DNA of 64,000 nt from Sipunculus nudus. Its lineage: Eukaryota > Annelida > Sipuncula > Golfingiida > Sipunculidae. The position numbers were made by a program, and so were the translations under genes. Location: NCBI GenBank assembly GCA_026874595.1, contig CM049308.1, forward strand, positions 79,154,124 through 79,218,123. Reading direction: 5' to 3'. Shown piece after piece: positions 41,899 through 52,829 of this stretch; the first letter of the stretch is position 1; each line of letters starts with the position of its first letter. The notes under the pieces were generated by a model. That model was not told the origin of the DNA and made no database searches. It worked only from the letters and a program-made list of their open reading frames with translations.

Positions 41899-44826
41899 TC
41901 AGCGCTCTGTTTCCCCGTCTACACCGTCAGGATCATGTATAGAATCAGGTGCGCCCTTGGCTACCGCTGCCAGAATATGCTGGGGCTCGTTTCTAGCATG
42001 GTACCGTTTCAGCATATTCACGTGGAAGGTTTTAACCTTATCGCCAATCTTAATCCGATAGTCTAAGTCCCCAACCCTGTTTACAATAGTATAGGGGCCT
42101 TTCCACTGTACCATTAATTTGTTCCGCTCCGTCGGGAGTAACAACAAAACTTCGTCTCCGGCCTCAAACCTGCGCGTGCATTTACCTCTATCATATAACA
42201 GTCTGTGTCTGTTCGCTGATTTGTTCAACGCCTCTCTAGCTAACGCGCATGTGTCGCTTAGTTTGTCTTGTAGGTCCAGGACGTATTGGTACGTGGTTTT
42301 AGTCTCGACGCTAGTATCTCGCTTGGTCCACAGATCCCTTAGAATCCGCATCGGTCCTCTAACGATCCTACCATAGAGCAACTCAAAGGGTGAGAACCCT
42401 GTGCTCTCATGTGGCGCTTCTCGGTACGCAAAAAGCACGGCGCTGAGGTACCGATCCCAATCTCGCGGTCTTTCCTCGCACATCCGTTTCAACATTAACT
42501 TTAACGTTCCATTGAATCTCTCCACCATTCCGTTGCACATAGGATGGTAAGGAGTAGTGGTGAGCTGTCTTACAGACAAAACACGGCTAACTTCTCGCAT
42601 GAGGTCTGACGTAAATTGTGTTCCCATGTCAGTAAGCACCTCTGACGGCACTCCTAACCGCGCATAAATATCAACTAGCGCATCAGCCACAGAGACTGTA
42701 TCTATGTTCTTTAAAGCAACAGCCTCCGGATATCTAGTGGCATAATCCATAACGGTCAGAATATACCTGTGACCTCTCTCGGACGCTGGATGGATCGGCC
42801 CAACCAGATCCATCGAAATTCTACGCCAGGGCTCATCAATTAATGGCATCTGGCCTAACGTAGCTCCAGGCACCTTGCCTTTCGGTATGGTTTTCTGGCA
42901 AATGGGACAGGACTTGCAAAACTCAGCAATGTCATTATACATCCCTTTCCAGAAAAACTGAGTTCTCAAGCGGTCGTGCGTTTTGTCTATGCCCTGATGG
43001 CCCGCCATAACCGCTTCGTGGCCCATCCTCATTACGTCGTACCGTAACGTCTGAGGTACCACCACTCGAGATCCATCTTGATCTCCCCGTTTGTCACTCA
43101 CAACCCGAACTAAATATCCGTCCTCAATTCTAAATGGACTATCATTTCTAGCCTCTCTAGCTAGCCTCCAATACGGCGCTAAAGACCCATCCTCCTCCTG
43201 CGCCTTCAAAAATTCGGCCGGACTCACATCGGCAACTGGGCTTGCAACATTCAAGCTACGCGTCGGTATCTGTTTCTCTCGTGCAGCGCTCCGTGTCTCC
43301 ACCGCGGACGACACCTCCTTTTGTGACTCTACACCGTCACACACTATGCCTGAGGACCGCTCAGACTTCCACGTCGGGTCCGGATCATACGGATCACGCG
43401 CTCCCGCTACGTTACCTAGCGCTAAATCACATACAGCATCCCCGACCACCATTGCCTCGATAGTACCGACAAAGTACGCACAGTCCACATTAATCCTAGC
43501 CGTAGGAAATTGTCTTACAGACCCGTCGAACAACCTACACTCGACCTGGTGTCCGGTGAACTGATTCGGCTCCACGTACGACTCACGTATTCCTGCCGAG
43601 GAACATCCCGAATCCCGCAGCACCCTCGCTGACTTACCATTCACCAGCCCTTCACACACAGGTAACGAGATTCTGCCTTCTGTCTGGGCAGCAAATCCTA
43701 ACGACTGACTCGGACTCTCTACTTCCGGTTTCACCGCACCGACTGTCTCCGTTTCCGCCTCGACTACTGCCATTGACATAGTCTCCGGTTTCTGTTTTGG
43801 GTTATACGGGGGGCTAAAATTAGTCCTATACCTCTGCTGATCGCCAGCAGCACGCTCTACTTGAGGGGAAGACCTAGGCCTCGACCGGGCACTAGTCTTA
43901 CATTCCCGCGCCTTATGTCCCAGTTCATTACATAAATAACATCTGATGCCTCCTGATGGCTTAAATGTCTGACCGTCCGGACTGCGCTCAACCTCTCGCT
44001 TCTCTCTAGGCTGAGATACCGGTTGCGCTGGACGCGGCACATTATTGCCATAACGAGGACCTGCTGTAAGGCTGTGTACACCGTGAGCCTCCGTATAACT
44101 CTCGGCTAAGTCTACCATACTATCAAAGTCACGACACCGTCTCTCTTTCAAAAACATAGAGAGATCCCTACTACAGCAGTTTACGAACTGCTCACACATC
44201 AACAGGTTAACTACCCCGTCGTAGTCACCTCCGACCCCTGCCATCCCTATCCAATGGTCTAGGTATCCACTCAGTCTCACCGCAAACTGACTCGGCGTTT
44301 CGCCTCGCTCAGGCCTACAAGTCCGAAACTTGTGTCGATAACCCTCTTCGGTCATTTGGTATCGCTTTAACAAGGCTATCTTTAACTTATCGTAATCCAT
44401 GGCCTCACTAACCGATAACTGTGTGTAAGTCCCTAGCGCCTTACCCCGCAGTAACGGACTCAGGTGTAACGCCCAATTCTCCCTATCATAGCCTTGACAT
44501 ACAGCTAATCGTTCAAATCGCTCAAGAAACGCATCTAGCTGATCGTGAGCCTCATCAAAAGGTGGAAGCTGGATTTTCGGGAATACATCCCTACTTCTCT
44601 CTTCTTTAACCCCAGAGTCAGACTTTAACCTTAGAACCTCTAATTCGTGGGCTCTAGCCTCTCGCTCGCGCTCTAACTCCCGCTGTTCCTTCTCTATTTC
44701 ACGTTGCCTGGCTCTTTCCTCACGTTCTTCATCCGCACGCCGTCTAGCCTCAACATAATCTTGTAAAGCCTGGTCCTTAAGCCCCAAGGCCTGTCCGCAT
44801 CTAACAAGTGACTCTAACGTTTCCAT
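41899..44826 (-). CDS. Gag-protease-integrase polyprotein, element B
   Basis: 975 residues and nearly identical to the element A protein. The one residue difference I can see is Arg instead of Gln at position 230. All zinc and catalytic residues described for element A are kept. Confidence 0.92.
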   Translation of the reverse strand: METLESLVRCGQALGLKDQALQDYVEARRRADEEREERARQREIEKEQRELEREREARAHELEVLRLKSDSGVKEERSRDVFPKIQLPPFDEAHDQLDAFLERFERLAVCQGYDRENWALHLSPLLRGKALGTYTQLSVSEAMDYDKLKIALLKRYQMTEEGYRHKFRTCRPERGETPSQFAVRLSGYLDHWIGMAGVGGDYDGVVNLLMCEQFVNCCSRDLSMFLKERRCRDFDSMVDLAESYTEAHGVHSLTAGPRYGNNVPRPAQPVSQPREKREVERSPDGQTFKPSGGIRCYLCNELGHKARECKTSARSRPRSSPQVERAAGDQQRYRTNFSPPYNPKQKPETMSMAVVEAETETVGAVKPEVESPSQSLGFAAQTEGRISLPVCEGLVNGKSARVLRDSGCSSAGIRESYVEPNQFTGHQVECRLFDGSVRQFPTARINVDCAYFVGTIEAMVVGDAVCDLALGNVAGARDPYDPDPTWKSERSSGIVCDGVESQKEVSSAVETRSAAREKQIPTRSLNVASPVADVSPAEFLKAQEEDGSLAPYWRLAREARNDSPFRIEDGYLVRVVSDKRGDQDGSRVVVPQTLRYDVMRMGHEAVMAGHQGIDKTHDRLRTQFFWKGMYNDIAEFCKSCPICQKTIPKGKVPGATLGQMPLIDEPWRRISMDLVGPIHPASERGHRYILTVMDYATRYPEAVALKNIDTVSVADALVDIYARLGVPSEVLTDMGTQFTSDLMREVSRVLSVRQLTTTPYHPMCNGMVERFNGTLKLMLKRMCEERPRDWDRYLSAVLFAYREAPHESTGFSPFELLYGRIVRGPMRILRDLWTKRDTSVETKTTYQYVLDLQDKLSDTCALAREALNKSANRHRLLYDRGKCTRRFEAGDEVLLLLPTERNKLMVQWKGPYTIVNRVGDLDYRIKIGDKVKTFHVNMLKRYHARNEPQHILAAVAKGAPDSIHDPDGVDGETER

Positions 44827-45557
44827 GGTAACGCTCTAACCTAGTAAGATTCCAGTATCTAGTAATATCCGCTCTTAAAAATCCGTAAATACGTACTGTC
44901 AAAGCCAACCTAACGAACCGGCGGTATCCGTACAATAACACTACGGTAGCTCTACGCATCAAAATCTACTTATACGGACGGACGGACGGAAGGTCTGACG
45001 AAGGGTCAGACGGATGGACGGATGGATATCAAGATATCAATAAACACCATGCACCTATGATTACCATGCCAATCGGGAGGGGTAAACTTACCTGTCAAGA
45101 GACCCTACCACGTGACCAATCACAAACTAGTGTAGAAAAATTTATACCAGGGCGTATCTAACAACATCAAAAATTTTCACTCTAATCTGGGTTTATATCA
45201 ACCCAATAATGATGTCCAGGTATCACTGAACTAGCATTTCTCACAAAACATGCATGTGTTCTAGCCAAATCTACAAGGTATATGCTAATCCTGAAACAAT
45301 GTTGTGCTTCAGGTAATATTCTCACTGAATAAATATTAACTCCTAATAGTGGGGTAATTTCATTGAGCAATTATACACTATAACATCAGTTTGGTGTCAT
45401 TTCCAATTATTAATTCAGATCAACTCTAGTTTGAGTATATGAATGTCTGGTTTCAGTACTGTTTTCTCAGTTCAAACTTCTGAAACTTACTGTAATTAGC
45501 CAGTTTTTTTTTTTTTTTTTAAAGGCTAATTATATCCTGGCACTGCTCGCCATACAA
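44827..45557 (-). other. 5' untranslated leader of element B
   Basis: Same length as in element A, with the same TGGCGAGCAGTGCCAGG primer-binding candidate next to the 5' LTR. Confidence 0.6.
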
Positions 45558-46562
45558 TGTCACCCCTAACTTAACGTGAAAACTTTACAACGGATATATC
45601 CTATAAAACAATAGGATGGGTTAACGCTCGCCACTTGATTTCATTAATCAAGAAATTAGATCCCGGTCATTACAGGTGACATTTCCAGGTTCTTTTAAGG
45701 ACGTGTATAAAAATACCAGACAATCATACACCCAGATCAATAGAAACTATGAGACATCAGGTTAAATTCACAATATAATTCAAGACAATACTTACAAAGA
45801 TGTAGATGTGTGTGTGCGTTGATGTGTCAATACGATAGTCCTTCACATTAAAAAAATACAGGATATTTACTGAGTCCGTGGTTTGTATAAAAACCAATAA
45901 TGTCCAGTTCCTTCAGAGATCTCTGGTTACTGTTTTGTGTAGAATCTAGCGTATGGTTAGCAGCATATAGTCTTTCTGAGTTTAGCGATCTTCAACTGAT
46001 CTTGCTTGTCAGCGACCCGGGTAGGTTTACGATCACAGAATGCAATAGCGCTATTTGTTTACGAGGAGCTTAGAGTCCTTGACCTTGCTCGTGTACCAAT
46101 GGTTTCTCGGCTTACGGCGGTTATGTATCTAGGTCAAGCTGAACTAGGCCGGCAGGTGACAAACGCTCTCTCTCTATATCGCCAATACGAAGCTCTTTCG
46201 GCAGCACGGCTGAGTTCTTATGAGCTGGGTCCTTGCCTCATGCAGAAGCTTGCTTCTATGCCGTTTCTGGCGTTTCAATGTTCATACTCCCGTTCGTGCG
46301 TGCTGCCACCTCAAGCTTCAAGACCCAACTGAAGGCAGCTTCCAGCGTCTCTCCCTGAACTCTGACGTCACAATCGTCGTCACAATACGGCGATCCGGTT
46401 CTCTGATTGGCTTATTTCTCAAGTGTCCCATATAAGGATATATGTGACCTAGTTTGACTGTTAGCGTCACCATGGCGACCCACATACCAAATGTAACAAT
46501 TACACACGATGCGTGACACGGATAAATCAGCTGATAGCCGATGGGATTTCATACAAGAATAC

Positions 46563-46602
<40 letters not shown>

Positions 46603-46773
46603 TAAGACCTGTCAACGCTTTAGGATGACGCTTCACGTCAATATCAATAGAGAACAGACTTCGTTAAACTATGATACAAAACACCGTACATATTGTCACC
46701 GATTTCTGGTGACCAGACTTCGTTAAACTATGATACAAAACACCGTACATATTGTCACCGATTTCTGGTGACA
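45558..46773 (-). repeat. LTR 3 (5' LTR of element B)
   Basis: 1216 bp, longer than the others by 12 bp through expansion of the internal TA repeat at about 46567-46600. Otherwise almost identical to LTR 2. Confidence 0.95.
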
Positions 46774-46778
46774 TTATT
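46774..46778. repeat. Target-site duplication TTATT (right)
   Basis: Matches 34191-34195. Confidence 0.85.
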
Positions 46779-47125
46779 GGATCGGAAACTTAGGCTGTTA
46801 TATTTTAATGAACTTTTTATTATAATGAACACAAAGTCTAGAGTCTAATGAATGCAAGCCTCACTTATACGATCCATTTTCCCAGGTTCATTTGTGTATA
46901 AGTGACTGCAGATGTGTGACTATTAATTGATGACGTTCCTGGATCAGGAACATGCGCCGAATCCACATGAAAATGTGATCGATTCGTCATTGGCCTATTC
47001 ACGATATGCCCCGAAAATTTTATGAGGTCCATTCATTATGGCGTCAGCTATGTTGCGAGCAAACACACAAATACAGACACACTAAAACACACAGATGGGG
47101 ATGAAAGAATACCCCCATGCCGGAG
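46779..47125. repeat. Flank of the retrotransposon and GGAGGCAATTAT-type repeat end
   Basis: 46774-46853 is the second copy of the 114-bp tandem duplication. The part from about 46970, with ACACACAAATACAGACACAC and ending CCCCCATGCCGGAGGC, has the form of a widespread invertebrate repeat terminus. Confidence 0.6.
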
Positions 47126-47129
47126 GCAA

Positions 47130-47745
47130 TTATTGTGAAAACCTGTGGACCCATTCCAAAGGTCATGGATCCACCCCTGGTAACATGCTTACATTTCCAA
47201 TGGTTGCTACACGCGGATACATCTTACATACTAATCCAGAGTTAATTCAAAACTGTAACACCTATTCCTGGAACGTGAAAGAAACATCCTTAAAAGGTCA
47301 CGCATCTCTGTGCGGTCATGTTTACATAGACCAGCCACCGTACGGTTTATTATTTTACAGCTGTCACGTGACTGTCACACCGGGATGCATCCTCAGCTAA
47401 AATCGCTATCATTGCCCGGTGATTTACCTCCTTATTACCCGCTCACTTATCTCCTCTGGTAATGCGGAAACGTCGGTACAAGGACCCGGCCCGGTTTGGT
47501 TGGCAGGTCCCGCTACGAAGCAGGTGCATGGAGTGACACGACACGGAGCAGTGTTCAGACCTCTACATAACATTAATCAATCATCTAGGGCTGTTTGGGG
47601 CAACTTTATAATTAATATAAAACCTTCTTTCCTTAGAGTCTGTAAAGCTAAAAGAGCAAATAATCTGGCTGTCACCTTTTCTCACAATTCTTCCCTGACT
47701 TTACAGTTGCAGTCAAATGACCCCTCCAAGCAGTAAAAACATTTG
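47130..47745 (+). repeat. Dispersed repeat family R1, third copy
   Basis: Collinear with 17570-18200 and partly with 7490-7800. Shared words include GGAAACGTC, GTTGGCAGGTCCCGCTACG, ATAACATTAATCAATCATCT and CTGACTTTACAGTTGCAGTC. Confidence 0.8.
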
Positions 47746-47749
47746 GTAA

Positions 47750-47880
47750 GTCCTTGGCAAAGGCCGAGTCCGAGTCACCATCGTCCGAGGCCAAGTCCGA
47801 GTCACCAACACCTGAGGTTAAGACCGAGGCCGAGTCACCACCGGCCAAGGCCGAGGCCGCGTCACCGCAATCTACTAGTT
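47750..47880. repeat. GAGTCC-rich minisatellite
   Basis: Irregular 27-33 bp units of the form GCCGAGTCCGAGTCACCA. One plus frame is open and reads as acidic ESESPSSEAK-like repeats (47754-47945). It is related in composition to the tracts at 11.36-11.84 kb. I treat it as repeat DNA, not an exon. Confidence 0.7.
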
Positions 47881-48089
47881 TAACTATGCCTATATTTAAC
47901 AAAGCAAATATTTCCTTCATAAAAGTACCATATGTATGCCTATAGAGCGTATATATACCTGGTATATAGCGGATTTTTTTTTTGTGGTTCAACTGGACTA
48001 TTCCGAGAAATGCTGCACATATTTACAGGCCTTTCCTTCTTGCCAGCTGACAAAACTCTATGTATTTTGCCCCGAAGGTGGTTTTCAAA

Positions 48090-48380
48090 AAGTTAAAAAT
48101 CACCTTAATGCATATTTAAAGCTGAAATAGTCGGTATATATGTATATAGGTTTTTTGGTGATGACCTTATAAGCCCTGATGTTAACCTGATGCATTAGTT
48201 ACAAAGTATAAAAACTGTACAAAGGTTTGCTAATGAAACGCAGTTTGACCAAGAAGGGTTTGCGCCGGCTCTCAGGAGAAATACGGGGCACGGTCACAAA
48301 TTAATGACCAGTCTGTGGAATTCCCGCTTTGGAAAGATCCCCCTTCAAAGATCACACATGCACAAATAATTATTTATTTA
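48090..48380. repeat. Dispersed repeat family R3, copy 2
   Basis: Collinear with 28961-29290. Confidence 0.7.
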
Positions 48381-49470
48381 TATTTTAAGTAAATAATAGA
48401 AGAACTTCGAGGAGATATTTAACAGATGCGAATGTTCATGCTAGTGACCAATAGAGACAAATCAGAAAACAGGCCAGAAAACTTACAGGCCAGTCGGGCC
48501 TGTGTAACACTTGTTTCACAGGTCCGCCAGAGAAATTACAGGCCCGTTTATGTTTGGGTCAAAATTTTAAAATAAATCAAAGTTATAATATAATTAACCA
48601 CATATGTACTTTTTGTATAACGTTCACTGCCTCAATTGTATTTATTTTTTATTTTGTTTTGATTTAAAAATAAGACCACCGCACACGTGCATAATACCCC
48701 CGACTTACTTCATTGACCTTATTAAATATGCGTGAACTTTGTACTCACCATGGCACTCACCAATAATATATTTACGTCACCATGGTGCCACCAAAGTCTG
48801 GTGACCTCTGACCTCATTGAATATGCATGGATTTTGTTGGAAATCTTAGGCGAGATGTTATATTGATTAATATTTCTGTTGAGTTTTATCAAAATACATT
48901 GTATTTCACGTAAGCTATCGCGGCGACACCACAAAGCAGCCTAGTGACACCTGACCTTATTAAAATAGACGTGGATATGCCCATAAAGGAACTCGGGCGA
49001 GGTAATCTATTGGTAAGTAATTATGGGTATACCATAAGGCGTCCCTGATAGAAAAAAAGGTCACATTTGTCTTTTTTCAGTGTCATAATAATATATCGGA
49101 TCCCTCCCTTGATCACAATATAAAAAAATAAGTGTCACAGACATCGACATTTCGTATCTTACGGGTCATACTCTGATATATACCAGCACTTGTGTTACTT
49201 AAGATCATGCTCATATTTGTAATATTACTCTCACGGACATTTAGACTGATTTCTCAATCTATTTTCCCAGTCTGTTGTCACTTTGTTTATTTTGGAAAAT
49301 TCTCTCTCCTAGTCAGCTGGGCAAAATACTTTCGAAATAACGTACCAGCATATAAACTAGGAAAAAAAAAATTCCACGACAGGCACGGCGCTGCCTAGTG
49401 CTGAAATTTTTTTTTTCTTTAATTAATGACTGAGCCAACAATGTTGATCTGTATCCTGTCAAGTTGAATC
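48381..49470. other. Intergenic DNA, no gene seen
   Basis: The area 48700-48960 has several short similar phrases (CACCATGG, CTGACCTTATTAAATATGC, CTGACCTCATTGAATATGC) that look like a decayed local repeat. No protein or RNA gene is supported. Confidence 0.45.
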
Positions 49471-49479
49471 CTGTTGATT

Positions 49480-49512
49480 CGTATGTGACTCATACAGGTT
49501 ACTTTCAGAGTT

Positions 49513-49587
<75 letters not shown>

Positions 49588-50150
49588 GAGGGTTGTTTTC
49601 TTGTCCCTAGTCTGATACCATGTAAACGCCATTTTCACACACTCCGTAGAATCTAAATTCCTAAAGGGCGGCCATGTGTGGTCATGATTTTAACAGGAAG
49701 GTCTGCTAGCGCATTCTTATTAAACTGAGGAGCACTCAGTCTGGTTATGTTGAACTTTTTCCCGCACAGCTGAGAACTCTCCTTCAATAATGGAAGCATT
49801 TTATAACAAAGGCACTGGTCAAGATGTAACGTGTTGTTTATATCTCCAAGCTTTAAACTTCTACAGCTTGAGTTTACTTGTATCACTAAAGCACTAAAAA
49901 GGCGAGCTATGCAAAACAAACATGTGAATGGACAGGTAAGCTTTTCTTTTATTACGTTCAGGATAAATAAAAGCTCATATATAGCAAGCACGGAGTTCGT
50001 TGGTGAAAAAAAAAACAACGTCCGGGATCAAACACGGAGCATGGCTCTACAGAATAAGGGCCGTAATTTGATAACTGGTCAAACGTTGCGACCGCTTCTT
50101 AATTTCACGTTCCAGCAATTATGTATACGTTTATCTTGTTGCTCAATTAG

Positions 50151-50190
<40 letters not shown>

Positions 50191-50193
50191 TAT

Positions 50194-50258
<65 letters not shown>

Positions 50259-50369
50259 TGAGGGTTGTTTTCTTGTTAGTCCGATACCATATAAACGCCA
50301 TTTTCATTCATTCCGTAGAATCTAAATTCGAAACGGGCAGCCATGTGTAGTCATGATTTTATTCCAAAA
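49480..50369. repeat. Repeat family R2 with an internal duplication and TA arrays
   Basis: TA arrays lie at about 49515-49582 and 50150-50255. After each comes the same phrase: GGGTTGTTTTCTTGT, GATACCAT, AAACGCCATTTTCA, TCCGTAGAATCTAAATTC, GCCATGTGT, GTCATGATTTTA (49589-49690 and 50261-50361). The stretch 49720-50100 is the uninterrupted counterpart of 21440-21710 plus 24297-24440. Confidence 0.75.
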
Positions 50370-50598
50370 TATAACAACTTCAAGATATTCCGAATCGGCT
50401 TATTATTCACCTAGATCACGCACGGTGCCGTCATCTGTTGGCGGCCACCAAAATAATGGAAAAATAGTACGGGAAAAAACCATAGTTCCACTGAGTTGTA
50501 ATTGCGCATATCTTACCAGGCTCAGCGACTTCCACGCGCGCTACCTCTGACAATTGAACGAACACAACGAGTATCAACGCTCACAACAAAGCTTCGTC

Positions 50599-50749
50599 AT
50601 GCGCTTCATGCACCAATCTGACGCTGCTCCGTCCAGTATGGACACGGGTCTTTTGCAGTTCCGCTTTGCAAACCCAAAGCACCAAACCAAAGTTTGTGAC
50701 AGCCACCGAAGTCTCCATGGAGACTATGGAGAACATGCTCTATACTTAA
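50599..50749 (+). pseudogene. Left-edge degenerate copy of the cassette gene
   Basis: It keeps the first 23 codons of the family and the final 16 or so, which are out of frame after a large central deletion. The promoter part with TATA box is also deleted: the text goes directly from CAATTGAACGAA to CACAACGAGTATC. The stem-loop after it is intact. It was probably disabled by deletions at the array edge. Confidence 0.85.
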
Positions 50750-50789
50750 AACTTCAAAACCGTGAAATACAGTGTCACGGAAAACAAAA

Positions 50790-50805
50790 TGCTCTTTTCA
50801 GAGCA
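50790..50805 (+). promoter_or_regulatory. Histone-type 3'-end stem-loop, edge copy
   Basis: TGCTCTTTTCAGAGCA, identical to the array consensus, 41 nt after the former stop codon. Confidence 0.85.
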
Positions 50806-52331
50806 AACACGTCATCCTAATCTAGGTGTTTCTTTCACTTTCCCAAATATTTACTATATGAAACTAAATTCACATGATATCAAAATATAAATAATCAATA
50901 TATTTTACTGACAATAACTACGGATAATGTGAGTTTTCCACAGAAATTATTATTGAAATCTGACAGAATTTTATAGAAATCATGAATAAAAATAATTAAA
51001 TTTACAAGTTATATTTAAGTAGTTTAGATTATCATGGTAATTTAAATTACTTTATACCGATCAATATTTTTTTCACATAAAGCTGGGGTTTTTTCTCTCC
51101 CGGGGGAATTTCGGGCTGGGCGGGTGAAAGCTGCCGATATTTTCATAATTTCCGAATCAGAATTTTGACCGCTATTCCGTAGTTCATGTTTTTGTGAGAG
51201 ATGGCGCTGCGATAGCACTTCACTGAAGAAATCAGAATGTCATTTTCTAAGAATTTATGGCGAAATATATAAAACAATACCCCCCTTAGGACACATGTGC
51301 TTGGCATCGTTCCCGAAGGTCGAAGAACAAACACGGGCATATCCAGGCGTGGCCACAGAGAATTAGCGTAACAAAATCGGCTGGTAACACCGCCGTTTCT
51401 AGATATAGAAATAATATATAAATATTCCTAAAGTTATAATATGACGACAGTCGCGTTTTATTTTCTTTCATAGAGGAAATTAACATTAGCTTCTAACATC
51501 TATGAAAAACATTCATTGATCACAACTATACTCCAATAAATTTGCAACAAGATGTTCCATACCTTATATATAAACAAAATAGGCATAAATTCTACAAAAT
51601 GAACATCAAAAATATTATTAAAGATTGTCCACAAAATTTGAAAATATCATCAAAGATAATATGACTCATCCCATGTTTTTTACCGAGTGCGACATCTTTT
51701 ACGCACGCAATTGTGATAGGAATGTAATATTAATAGAAAATGACATGAACTTTCCTTTTTTTTCCGATGACAAAACAATTATTTTCCAACAGATACACTC
51801 CGTCTGTCACAATTTCCTGGAAATGTCTGTGTCAACGGACCATCGGCTAGCCTGAACGATAATTCCGCTGAGCGGTCATTACGACCACACATTAAATCAG
51901 CCGTCGAAGTTGACTGACCTGGCCAAAACGGAAATTTACTCAAAATATTCTCAACACTGTCAACATCAATGAGTTTATGATTGATCATTCCCAAACAAAA
52001 CAACTTTAAGATATTCTGAATCGGCTTTTTATTCACCTAGATCACGCACGGTGCCGTCATCTGTAGGCGGCCACCAAATAACGGGAAAATACCTGCCATG
52101 CACCCGACCCACCATCTCTCGCTTGGCCGCCTCTGAGTAGTTCCACATGAGTACCTTAATGAGTACCTCACTGAGTAGTAATTGCACATATCTCACCAGG
52201 CTCAGCGACTTCCACGCGCGCTACCTCTGACAACTGAACGAACTTATCTGACACGTGACAGACATACCACTGACACACCGCTACGAAACAATTCAGCTCC
52301 ACGTGTGATTAACCTATCACCTCGCATCTCA

Positions 52332-52338
52332 TATATAC
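52332..52338 (+). promoter_or_regulatory. TATA box, cassette 1
   Basis: TATATAC within CATATATACAG, 82 bp before the ATG. The usual 25-30 bp spacing would put the start site near 52360 and give a 5' UTR of about 50 nt. Two CACGTG E-boxes lie upstream (52252-52257 and 52300-52305). The same TATA site is present before the genes at 54448, 56482, 58475, 60510 and 62484. Confidence 0.7.
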
Positions 52339-52413
52339 AGCTCCCACCACTCCAGCACTTCATATCCTGATTCTCCACACAACGAGTATCAACGTTCACA
52401 ACAAAGCTCCGTC

Positions 52414-52773
52414 ATGCGCTTCATGCACCAATCTGACGCTGCTCCCTCCAGTATGGACACGGGTCTTTTGCAGTTCCGCTTTGACAGCACCAAACCCAAG
52501 TTTGAGAAAGCTTGTCAGCAACTCGTGCTGCTCAACAACACAATCAAATCCCTTGAAGTTCGTTACAAGCGAGCTGTAAAAAGAAACAACAAAGTCTTCC
52601 GTCACAACCTGCGTGCCAAGCTTGCTGCTGTCGAGGGACTGCGGACGTTGCTGCACCAGTATACCTGTCGCAAGGCTGATCAACTGGATCAGATGGAAGC
52701 TCAGCTCAGCCGTACTACTGTGACAGCCAGCGAAGTCTCCATGGTGACTATGGAGAACATGCTTTATACTTAA
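52414..52773 (+). CDS. Cassette gene 1: small basic helical protein, family unknown
   Basis: 119 residues, intronless. The protein is basic (about 19 K+R against 12 D+E). Residues 28-100 look like a long helix or coiled coil: FEKACQQLVLLNNTIKSLEV, then a very basic stretch at 50-69 (YKRAVKRNNKVFRHNLRAK), then LAAVEGLRTLLHQY and LDQMEAQL. The C-terminus (101-119) is rich in S, T, E and M. There is no signal peptide or membrane span. I do not recognise the family and see no histone fold, HMG box or protamine composition. The gene layout is histone-like: TATA box, short 5' UTR, no intron and a histone-type stem-loop 41 nt after the stop. This suggests, but does not prove, S-phase or germ-line/early-embryo expression without poly(A). 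The ATG is the first in frame after the predicted start site and is shared by all copies. This copy alone has Val in place of Glu at residue 111. Confidence 0.78.
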   Translation: MRFMHQSDAAPSSMDTGLLQFRFDSTKPKFEKACQQLVLLNNTIKSLEVRYKRAVKRNNKVFRHNLRAKLAAVEGLRTLLHQYTCRKADQLDQMEAQLSRTTVTASEVSMVTMENMLYT

Positions 52774-52813
52774 AACTTCAAAACCGTAAAATACAGTGTC
52801 ACGGAAAACAAAA

Positions 52814-52829
52814 TGCTCTTTTCAGAGCA
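52814..52829 (+). promoter_or_regulatory. Histone-type 3'-end stem-loop, cassette 1
   Basis: TGCTCTTTTCAGAGCA: stem TGCTCT/AGAGCA, loop TTTC, 5' flank ACAAAA, 3' flank AACA. Metazoan replication-dependent histone mRNAs end in a 6-bp stem with a UUUC-type loop and A-rich flanks, bound by SLBP. The second stem pair is G-C as SLBP prefers; the first is T-A rather than G-C. No clear purine-rich downstream element is seen, and an AATAAA cluster about 190 nt further on could act as a conventional poly(A) signal. Confidence 0.85.

Larger units (their letters stand above)
34196..46773 (-). mobile_element. Tandem Ty3/gypsy-type LTR retrotransposon (three LTRs, two internal regions)
   Basis: The order is LTR (1204 bp), internal A (4477 bp), LTR (1204 bp), internal B (4477 bp), LTR (1216 bp). 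Coding runs on the minus strand, so each element's 5' LTR is on the right. The internal regions are the same length and differ by very few bases (for example the codon for residue 230 of the long ORF, Gln in A and Arg in B). A single TTATT duplication flanks the entire block and none flanks the middle LTR. This fits one integration followed by unequal LTR recombination. The reverse transcriptase palm is missing in both copies, so the element depends on enzyme from elsewhere. Confidence 0.93.

Noticed and set aside
47754-47945. Acidic ESESP-rich frame
   Set aside because: It is produced by a GAGTCC minisatellite; other copies of the surrounding repeat lack it.
52396-52683. 95-codon minus-strand frame opposite the cassette gene
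   Set aside because: It is an antisense shadow of the 119-codon gene.
52414-52773. Cassette gene as a known core or linker histone
   Set aside because: I see no histone-fold motif, no lysine-rich tails and no AK/PK-rich linker-type tail; Asn, Gln, Met and acidic residues are frequent. A structure search would be the decisive test.
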